From positions 1 to 47,403 of IMG/VR virus record IMGVR_UViG_3300028563_000334: a stretch of DNA of 47,403 nucleotides; one strand, given 5' to 3'. The DNA comes from a virus. Within the stretch, counting starts at the first letter, position 1, and every line of letters begins with the position of its first letter. Positions 41,208 through 47,403 of this stretch are shown here, one piece after another. The position numbers were made by a program, and so were the translations under genes. The notes beneath the pieces are model-generated. The model saw nothing but the letters and a program-made list of their open reading frames with translations. It did no database searches and was not told the origin of the DNA.

Positions 41208-41239
41208 CAAATATAATTAAAATAAATAAATAATGCAAG
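41208..41239 (-). promoter_or_regulatory. Bacteroidota-type promoter for phoH
   Basis: On the minus strand CTTG (41239-41236), then 20 bases, then TATATTTG (41215-41208). It fits the TTTG-N19/21-TAnnTTTG pattern except for one base in the -33 box. The same -7 box occurs at 12839-12846. Confidence 0.6.
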
Positions 41240-41277
41240 TAATTTTATTAAGTATTTTATAAATAATTTTATTAATA

Positions 41278-41287
41278 CTATTTATAT
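41278..41287 (+). promoter_or_regulatory. putative late-type motif upstream of second tnpB
   Basis: ACTATTTATA on the plus strand, 30 bases before a 13-codon frame (41318-41359) and 75 before the TnpB ATG. Probably the original late promoter of the downstream chaperone unit, now separated from it by tnpB. Confidence 0.4.
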
Positions 41288-41317
41288 AAAAAATAATAAA
41301 AATTTATAATAAATAGT

Positions 41318-41359
41318 ATGATTGAAAAATTACCAATATTTGAGCTAATAAAAATTTAG
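41318..41359 (+). other. short leader or remnant frame, 13 codons
   Basis: MIEKLPIFELIKI then TAG, starting 30 bases after a late-type motif and stopping three bases before the TnpB start. Either a leader peptide, or the 5' end of a gene broken by insertion of tnpB; I cannot decide. Confidence 0.3.
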
Positions 41360-41362
41360 AAT

Positions 41363-42619
41363 ATGAAATTAGTTTATAGTTTTAATATTAATAATGATAA
41401 TAATATTCTTGATCTATGTAAGATTTCTAAGAATCTTTATAATCAAGCATTATATGAAATTAATACTAATCTAAAAGATAATAAATTTTTATTCTATAAT
41501 GATTTAAATAAAATTATGATTTCTAAATTTAATTTAGAAAATCAAATTAATTATAAATTATTAAAAGCACAAATATCACAACAAATCTTAATGTTATTGG
41601 ATAAAAATATTAAATCATATTATAAAAGCATTAAAGATTATAAAATAAACCCTCATAAATATAAAGGAAAACCTAAATTACCAAAATATAAAAAGAAATA
41701 TAATTTATTAATTTATACTAATCAATGTTCACAAATCAAAAATAGTTATATTATTTTATCAAAAGATTTAAAAATTTGCATACCACAGTGGAATAAATAT
41801 AAAAACAGTATTAAATCTTATAACCAAATAAGAATAATACCTAAACTAAATTATATTAAAATAGAAATTGTTTATAATAAAGATATTGAAAATAATAATT
41901 TAGATTATAATAATTATAGCTCTATCGATCTTGGCATAAATAACTTAGTTACATTGATCAGTAATAATAATTTAAAACCTTTACTTATTAGTGGTAAACA
42001 AATTAAATCTATTAATCAATATTTTAATAAGCAATTAAGCAAATTACAAAGTATAAAAGATAAACAAAAAATAAAAGGATTAACAAATAAAATAAAAATA
42101 TTATATGAGAAAAGAGAAAACATAATAAAGGATTTATTTCATAAAATAAGCAGATTTATAATAAATTATTTAGTTAAGAATAAGATAGGTACATTAATCA
42201 TCGGATATAATAAAGGATGGAAAGACTCCATTGCTTTGGGTAGAAAGACAAATCAAAAATTTGTTCAAATTCCATATCTAAGATTAATAGATTATCTTAA
42301 ATATAAATCTGAATTAATAGGTATTAAATTAATATTAAATGAAGAAAGTTATACCTCTAAATGTGATGGTTTAAGTTTAGAAAAGATATCTAAACATGAT
42401 AATTATTCTGGTAAAAGAATAAAGAGAGGCTTATTTCAATCGAATAAAGGAGTATTAATAAATGCTGATATAAATGGAGCGTTGAATATTTTACGAAAAG
42501 TAGTTGGTGATTCTCAAACAAGTATATTTGAGATAATTAATAGTGGGTTATTGTTTAACCCAATAAAAATAAGAGATTTATTCAACATGAATAATCTAAA
42601 CTTTTTATTAAAAAATTAA
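41363..42619 (+). CDS. tnpB: TnpB-family RNA-guided nuclease homologue (second copy)
   Basis: The 418-residue protein is clearly related to the one at 25424-26668: shared SQQILMLLDKN, KINPHKYKGKPKLPKY, SIDLGINNL (Asp189), TLIIGYNKGWK in place of the RuvC-II Glu motif, EESYTSKC (327-334) and INADINGALNILRKV (Asp369). It retains only one Cys of the zinc ribbon, so that domain is degenerate. It is inserted between the phoH promoter region and the tail chaperone gene, without TnpA. The two copies differ at many positions, so they are not a recent duplication. Confidence 0.88.
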   Translation: MKLVYSFNINNDNNILDLCKISKNLYNQALYEINTNLKDNKFLFYNDLNKIMISKFNLENQINYKLLKAQISQQILMLLDKNIKSYYKSIKDYKINPHKYKGKPKLPKYKKKYNLLIYTNQCSQIKNSYIILSKDLKICIPQWNKYKNSIKSYNQIRIIPKLNYIKIEIVYNKDIENNNLDYNNYSSIDLGINNLVTLISNNNLKPLLISGKQIKSINQYFNKQLSKLQSIKDKQKIKGLTNKIKILYEKRENIIKDLFHKISRFIINYLVKNKIGTLIIGYNKGWKDSIALGRKTNQKFVQIPYLRLIDYLKYKSELIGIKLILNEESYTSKCDGLSLEKISKHDNYSGKRIKRGLFQSNKGVLINADINGALNILRKVVGDSQTSIFEIINSGLLFNPIKIRDLFNMNNLNFLLKN

Positions 42620-42652
42620 AATAAATTTTAATTAATTTAAAAATTTTATAAC

Positions 42653-43561
42653 ATGAAAAAAAATCAAGAAGAATTACAGGAAGCATTAAATAATTATAAA
42701 GAATCAGCTAATTTAAATATTCAAAATCCTGAAAATAAAGCACAATTAGCAGCTACAAATATTCCGATTGCCAATACTTTTAATAGTAATGATTATCAAA
42801 AACAATTAGAAAAGGAAACTGATACTGATCTTATAACAGGATATGAAATAATTAAATTACCTTCTGAAGGATTATATTATTCTCATCGTATTTCTGAAGT
42901 AACAATTGAATATATGACATCTAAAGATGAGGATGTATTAACAACTCCTTCATTAATTGAAAATGGAACAGTATTAGATGTATTATTAAAAAGAAAAATT
43001 AAAACTAAGGGTATTAGTGTTGATGAATTATTACCTGGAGACAAGGATGCTTTATTATTATTTCTAAGATCAAGTTCATATGGTTCAGAATATAAAGTTC
43101 AAGTCTATGATCCAAGAAATGGTAATCCATTTAATAGTGAAGTTGATTTAACTAAATTAAAATATAAAGAAATTGATGAAAAACCTGATGATAATGGTTT
43201 ATTTTTTGTTGAATTACCCATGCGTAAAAAGTTTGTTAAATTTAGATTATTAAAATCAAATGAAACAAATCAATTATTTAAGAATGCTGAAGCAATTAAA
43301 GAAGCATATAATCAAGAGCATAATGAATATAATACAATGAAATTAAAAGCTTCAATAGTTGAAATTAATGGCAGAAATGATAGAACATATATTGATAAAT
43401 TTGTTGATGCAATGCCAGCTAAAGATGCATATACTGTTAGAAAAAAAATACTAGATGTTTCACCTGGAATAGATATGAGATATGAATTTACAACCAAGGA
43501 TGGATATAAATTTTTATCAACATTAAGTATGGGTGTGGATTTTTTTTTCCCAAATCTTTAA
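42653..43561 (+). CDS. tail assembly chaperone/baseplate protein, T4 gp26-like (zero-frame product)
   Basis: The 302-residue protein has LPSEGLYYSHRISEVTIEYMTSKDEDVLTTPSLIENGTVLDVLLKRKI, then ELLPGDKDALLLFLRSSSYGSEYKVQV and a C-terminal FTTKDGYKFLSTLSMGVDFFFP. This matches the T4 baseplate protein family (gp26-like), which has 'lPS.G.fY......i.v...t..de..L.......g...d.ll.......dll.gDr..ll..lR..syG'. It ends seven codons after GAT in a run of nine T. It lies directly before the tape measure gene, where tail assembly chaperones with programmed frameshifts are usual. A coding extension continues in the -1 frame. Confidence 0.7.
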   Translation: MKKNQEELQEALNNYKESANLNIQNPENKAQLAATNIPIANTFNSNDYQKQLEKETDTDLITGYEIIKLPSEGLYYSHRISEVTIEYMTSKDEDVLTTPSLIENGTVLDVLLKRKIKTKGISVDELLPGDKDALLLFLRSSSYGSEYKVQVYDPRNGNPFNSEVDLTKLKYKEIDEKPDDNGLFFVELPMRKKFVKFRLLKSNETNQLFKNAEAIKEAYNQEHNEYNTMKLKASIVEINGRNDRTYIDKFVDAMPAKDAYTVRKKILDVSPGIDMRYEFTTKDGYKFLSTLSMGVDFFFPNL

Positions 43562-43749
43562 CGGGTAATTATAAGAAAATGATTGAAGAAGAATTATATA
43601 TACTTGTTAAACATGCAAATTTTGGATATGATGAAGCAAAAAATTTACCAGTTTATAGTAGAAGACTTCATCTAGGATTTTTACAAAAAGAGCTTAAAGA
43701 AACCAAAGAAATACAAGATGCTGAAGCAGCAAAAATAAGAAGAAAATAA
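43540..43749 (+). CDS. -1 frame extension of the tail chaperone
   Basis: In the -1 frame from the T run (43540-43548) the reading goes FFFPKSLTGNYKKM and on without a stop to 43749, adding about 69 codons. The heptamers T-TTT-TTT and T-TTT-TTC, followed by CCC, are good slippery sites. The segment after the internal ATG (43579) is 56 residues, charged and helical (HANFGYDEAKNLPVYSRRLHLGFLQKELKE), like the T domain of lambda gpGT by position, not by sequence. Separate initiation at 43579 is possible but lacks a visible ribosome site. A homopolymer sequencing error could produce the same picture. Confidence 0.65.
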   Translation, partial: FFFPKSLTGNYKKMIEEELYILVKHANFGYDEAKNLPVYSRRLHLGFLQKELKETKEIQDAEAAKIRRK

Positions 43750-43776
43750 TTTGTAATATATAATAAAAAATAATAT

Positions 43777-43803
43777 AATCCGGTCATTTTGGTCGGATTT
43801 TTT
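43777..43803 (+). terminator. intrinsic terminator after chaperone
   Basis: AATCCG (43777-43782) pairs with CGGATT (43794-43799), then a run of T. It separates the chaperone from the tape measure transcript, which has its own late-type motif. Confidence 0.65.
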
Positions 43804-43808
43804 ATTTA

Positions 43809-43818
43809 ACTATTTATA
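43809..43818 (+). promoter_or_regulatory. putative late promoter motif, tape measure gene
   Basis: ACTATTTATA, 19 bases before the ATG at 43838 and directly after the terminator. Confidence 0.55.
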
Positions 43819-43837
43819 AGAAATATCATATTATAAT

Positions 43838-46405
43838 ATGGCACAAAAAGCTAAGATTGGAGATTTACGTAAAGAATTTAATGAAACAAATGCTCTCCAA
43901 GATAAATTATTAGAACTTCAAAAAGCTGAAATTAATAACATTTCTGACATATATAATATGAAAAAGAAATTATTAACAGCACAAACTGAATATAATGCTG
44001 AACAACAAAAATTAAATAATATTGTAGATGCTTATCAAAAAAAGATTAATGATGGCTATACAACAACAAAACAAACAAAAGATGCTCTCGACAAGGAATT
44101 AAAAGCACAACAAAATCTTGTAAATGCTGCTGATAAAAAATTAAAGACCCAACAAAAAATAAATAATGCTTTATCAGTAATGAAATTAAATTATGATGCT
44201 ATTGGTAAAGGTGTTACATCAATATATAAATATTTACAAGATTCAGATAAGATAATAAGACAAACAACATTACAATTAGGTTTAAGTGGTCAAAAAGCAG
44301 ATATGATGAGATCTTCATTTGAAGATTCTGCTGGGTTTGCTGCAAGATTAGGCGCAAATATTGGTGATATTCAAACAGTTATTACAACATTTGCTGATGA
44401 AACTGGTCGTGCTAAAATATTAACTTCTGAAATGCTTAAAGATTTTATAATGATTGGTAAAGGTACTGGTCTTGGCGTTGAAGAAGCAGCTAAATTAGGC
44501 GGTCAACTTGAATTAATGGGTTTAAATGCCAGAGCAAGCATGGAATATGTTCAAGGTATTGTTATTAATTCAGAAAAAATGGGAGTTAATACATCTCAAG
44601 TATTAAAAAATATATCATCTAATTTTAAAACATTACAAAAATTTACATTTCAAGCAGGTGCAGCAGGTATTGCTAAAATGGCTGAATATTCTGCTAAATT
44701 TAAAGTTGATATGAGTCAAGCATTAGATTCGGCTCAAACAGCTAGAAGCCTTGAAGGTGCAATAAATTTAATGGCAAACTTACAAGTTATGGGTGGAGAA
44801 TTTGCTAAAGCAGATCCATTTGAAATGTTATATTTATCTCGTAATGCTCCTGAAGAATATGCTAAGAAAATAAATGAAATGACAAAGGGTATTGCTAATT
44901 TTAGAAAAACAGCAAGCGGTGTATTTGAAACATTTATTTCTCCTATGGATATGGATCGTTTAGAAACTGTTAGTAAAACATTAGGAATAGATAAAACACA
45001 ACTTGTTGAGCAATCTAAAAGAATGGCCGAAATTCAAAGAATGCGTCAACAAATGATTGCTTCACCATTATCTAAATCACAAAAAGAAATAGTTGAAGGA
45101 TTAGCACAATTTGATAGTAGAACTGGTCAATTTTTTGTTAAAATTGGTGATAGTGTTAAAGACATATCAAAAATTGGTGCTAATGAAATAAAAGTTATAC
45201 AACAACAATCTAAAACATTAGAACAAAGAGCAATGGCAGCTCAAACATTTGATGAAGCATTTAAAGCAACAATTAATGAATTAAAAGCAGGACTACTACC
45301 CTTTTTAAAAGGTATAAATAGTGTATTAGATACTATAAGGCCAATCATGACTCAATTAGGTGAAGCATTTAATAAATTAACAAATGCTACAGGGCCTTGG
45401 ACTAAAATTGCAATAGGAATTGGAATACTAGGCACAAGTAAAGTTTTAATGCCATTAGCATCTATATTAAAAACTAATATTGCTAATAGAATAACACCTA
45501 ACTTTATTAAAAATGCTAGAACAGCAACAGCAGGTAAAGGAGTAAGAGGTATTGCAAGTAAAGGTGGTGGATTAGGAGGATTAGCTACAGGTGCAGGTAT
45601 TGGATTAGCAGGTTTAGGCGTTGGTGAAGGTTTAAATTTAGCAGCACAAGGTATTAGTAGTATTGGTGATGCTTTAGCTAAATTATCGCCAGAACAAGCA
45701 AAAACATTTTCGAGTATTATATCATCATTAAGTATTGTTGTCGGTATAGGTGCAGCAGCAGCAGCAGCAATAATGATATTTGGAACAGCATCAACAGCAG
45801 CATCTGTTGGATTATTAGCATTTGGTGCATCTGTTGCATTAGTAGGTGTTGGAATAGGTGCAGCCGCAGCAGGTATTGGAATAATGGGTGAAGGTTTATC
45901 TAAATTAGTAAATGCTGGTAAAGATTCTGGAACATCATTATTAAAAGTGGCAGCAGGTATTGGAGCAATACAATTAGCAATGGCAGCAGGTGGAATAGCT
46001 ACAATATTAACTGGAGGTTCTGGTATAATGGCGTTTACTTCTACTATGAATAACTTAAGTAAAAATGCTCCAGCATTAGCTAATGTTGGTGATGCGTTTA
46101 AAAGTATTGGAACTGTATTAACTGGAAGTAAAGATCAATTTTCTAATATAACTGCAATGATTAATGCAATTAATACAATGGATAGTAAAAAAATGTCACC
46201 ATTATCTGACTTAGCAAATATGCTTAAACAACCTCTTAAAGTTGAATTTGCTAATAAAGAAGTAGCAATTGTTTCAAATGTAACTTTAAATATTGATGGA
46301 AATAAAGTAGCATCAAGTATCAATATTGGAGGCACTGGAATGATTCAATTGGATGGTCAAAGAACAGGCAAAATACCACCTAAAACAATTAATAAATATG
46401 GATAA
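43838..46405 (+). CDS. tail tape measure protein
   Basis: The 855-residue protein begins with a long heptad-rich coiled coil (about 1-125), has a central helical domain, and a C-terminal region with Ala/Gly-rich membrane-like helices (about 550-720: AAAAAIMIFGTASTAASVGLLAFG and similar). This is the classic tape measure layout: it sets tail length and crosses the host membrane. Position after the chaperone with frameshift supports it. The C-terminus (VTLNIDGNKVASSINIGG) is a strand pair seen at the ends of many tape measures. Confidence 0.9.
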   Translation: MAQKAKIGDLRKEFNETNALQDKLLELQKAEINNISDIYNMKKKLLTAQTEYNAEQQKLNNIVDAYQKKINDGYTTTKQTKDALDKELKAQQNLVNAADKKLKTQQKINNALSVMKLNYDAIGKGVTSIYKYLQDSDKIIRQTTLQLGLSGQKADMMRSSFEDSAGFAARLGANIGDIQTVITTFADETGRAKILTSEMLKDFIMIGKGTGLGVEEAAKLGGQLELMGLNARASMEYVQGIVINSEKMGVNTSQVLKNISSNFKTLQKFTFQAGAAGIAKMAEYSAKFKVDMSQALDSAQTARSLEGAINLMANLQVMGGEFAKADPFEMLYLSRNAPEEYAKKINEMTKGIANFRKTASGVFETFISPMDMDRLETVSKTLGIDKTQLVEQSKRMAEIQRMRQQMIASPLSKSQKEIVEGLAQFDSRTGQFFVKIGDSVKDISKIGANEIKVIQQQSKTLEQRAMAAQTFDEAFKATINELKAGLLPFLKGINSVLDTIRPIMTQLGEAFNKLTNATGPWTKIAIGIGILGTSKVLMPLASILKTNIANRITPNFIKNARTATAGKGVRGIASKGGGLGGLATGAGIGLAGLGVGEGLNLAAQGISSIGDALAKLSPEQAKTFSSIISSLSIVVGIGAAAAAAIMIFGTASTAASVGLLAFGASVALVGVGIGAAAAGIGIMGEGLSKLVNAGKDSGTSLLKVAAGIGAIQLAMAAGGIATILTGGSGIMAFTSTMNNLSKNAPALANVGDAFKSIGTVLTGSKDQFSNITAMINAINTMDSKKMSPLSDLANMLKQPLKVEFANKEVAIVSNVTLNIDGNKVASSINIGGTGMIQLDGQRTGKIPPKTINKYG

Positions 46406-47170
46406 TTAAAAATAATTTAATTTTTTTGACTAAAATATATAAAAATCGTAGGATTTCTCAAAAATAAAAACTAACTTTGCTAAATGAAAGTTTTAAGCAA
46501 TTTTAATTATTTATTACTTCTTATAAAGATAATAAAGTTAATAATAAATATTTTTAATTAAAATTTAATTATTATTTTACTTACCGCAAATTTAATTTTC
46601 AAACAATATAAGGCATAATATATTCTTTTTGTTTTTTAAATCCTTCCTTTCATTTATTAATTTAATTAACTAGTATGATATACTTTTAAATTGAAAGTAA
46701 TAATATAGTTTTATTTATTAATATTAAAATTAATATAAAAGTTGTATAATTTGTTTAATTAATTTACTTAAATTAAATATTAATGTTAAACAAAATAACA
46801 AATTATAATTATATCAACTAGTAAGAATAATATTATAAATTATAACTTATTTATTACTTTTACTTATAAATTACAATTGTAATTTAGTATTTACTTAATA
46901 ATATTAAAATTATTAAGATTTAACTCAATAATTAAAATGATACTTATTTCAACTTAATTAAGTTGAAAAGTAATGGTATATATTATTTATGTTATTTTAT
47001 ATAAAATATAATTATTTAAAGTATTCATATTATATACCCAAAAATTTTTATTTTTTAAAAATAAGAATATATAACCGCCACCGTACCACGACCCTCCTCT
47101 CAGTGTTATTAAAATAACAGAAAATAATATTATTTTAAAATAACTATTTATTATAAATATGACAAAATAA
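46406..47170. other. long AT-rich non-coding stretch
   Basis: 765 bases without a supported gene. It contains a perfect 16-base palindrome CAACTTAATTAAGTTG (46950-46965), a weak hairpin near 46471-46494, and a G+C-rich island (47074-47104, about two thirds G+C) in otherwise nearly pure A/T. A late-type motif at 47143-47152 ends it. No tRNA cloverleaf was recognised. Confidence 0.7.
47143..47152 (+). promoter_or_regulatory. putative late promoter motif
   Basis: ACTATTTATT, 18 bases before the ATG at 47171; one base from the common form. Confidence 0.4.
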
Positions 47171-47403
47171 ATGTCAAGATTAGAGAGTAATTCAATAAAT
47201 TTAAGAAATTCATTAGAAAGTAGAAATCTTTATACACCTGATAATGAATATCAGTTAGGCACTAATAAAGTAGTTCAAACATTAAACACTTTAGCTGATA
47301 TACTTATACCATTTAAATCTATTGATGTTAGTAATACATTAATTGGAAGATTAGCATTAAATGATAGTCCATTGGGTAAGATAGGTGTTAAAATGTTAGG
47401 AGT
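47171..47403 (+). CDS. partial gene, probable tail/baseplate protein
   Basis: An open frame starting MSRLESNSINLRNSLESRNL that runs off the right edge with 77 codons visible. Contains NKVVQTLNTLADILIPFKSID and LIGRLALNDSPLGKIGVKML, the Asn/Leu-rich style of structural proteins. It is preceded by a late-type motif and follows the tape measure gene, so a baseplate or hub protein is likely. Function unknown. Confidence 0.6.
   Translation, partial: MSRLESNSINLRNSLESRNLYTPDNEYQLGTNKVVQTLNTLADILIPFKSIDVSNTLIGRLALNDSPLGKIGVKMLG

Noticed and set aside
47060-47110. Template repeat of a diversity-generating retroelement
   Set aside because: The LRGGSWYGGGY reading is suggestive, but it is short, followed by a stop, and no reverse transcriptase or matching variable repeat is seen in the window.
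46406-47170. tRNA or tmRNA in the non-coding stretch
   Set aside because: No cloverleaf with a T-arm GTTCxAxxC or a CCA end could be found.

Overview
The window is a piece of a large, very AT-rich genome (by eye only about a fifth to a quarter G+C) of a tailed phage with a contractile, T4-like tail. The evidence is a tail sheath, a tail tube of gp19 type, neck proteins, a tape measure protein, a gp26-like chaperone/baseplate protein, an OB-fold baseplate protein and a gp55-like sigma factor. The host is probably a member of the Bacteroidota, perhaps flavobacterial. Several promoters fit the Bacteroidota pattern TTTG-N19/20-TAnnTTTG, starts lack Shine-Dalgarno sequences and follow A/T-rich leaders, and the cargo lipoproteins and signal peptides look flavobacterial. 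The standard bacterial code is used (TAA, TGA and TAG all end genes). No tRNA, rRNA or CRISPR array was seen.

Layout. 1-4.5 kb (minus): the C-terminally cut UvrD-like helicase, an N-formylglutamate amidohydrolase-like protein, a possible GNAT-fold protein and a large TnpB-related RuvC nuclease. 4.6-6.7 kb (plus): neck module. 6.8-12.8 kb (minus): thymidylate metabolism (DHFR, ThyA, dUTPase) interrupted by free-standing GIY-YIG and HNH endonucleases, then a run of small phage genes. 12.9-19.2 kb: accessory island with secreted proteins and lipoproteins, an XRE regulator, a retropepsin-like protease, an IS1595-type transposase and two membrane proteins. 19.3-35.3 kb: tail, baseplate and sheath genes on both strands, interrupted by a TnpB, a large composite homing endonuclease and a lipoprotein gene. 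35.3-41.2 kb (minus): late sigma factor, two glycosyltransferases, a HAD-like protein, small genes and PhoH. 41.3-47.4 kb (plus): a second TnpB, the tail chaperone with a probable -1 frameshift, the tape measure protein, a 765-base non-coding stretch and the start of another gene.

How it fits together. Two promoter classes can be read. Host-type promoters precede non-structural genes (TnpB-related protein, 106-residue protein, TnpB, PhoH). A second motif, A(C/G)TATTTATA on the coding strand, lies close upstream of most structural transcription units (neck, gp15-like, baseplate, sheath, tube, tape measure). It is the reverse complement of the T4 late core TATAAATA. Together with the gp55-like sigma factor it suggests a phage-specific late transcription programme. 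Six putative selfish nucleases plus one transposase in 47 kb make the region unusually rich in mobile genes.

Strongest points for follow-up: the frameshift site (nine T followed by CCC) joining the 302-residue chaperone to a 69-residue extension just before the tape measure gene; the late-promoter/sigma pair; the TnpB-related nuclease with its own host promoter; and the XRE-retropepsin pair with a palindromic operator.
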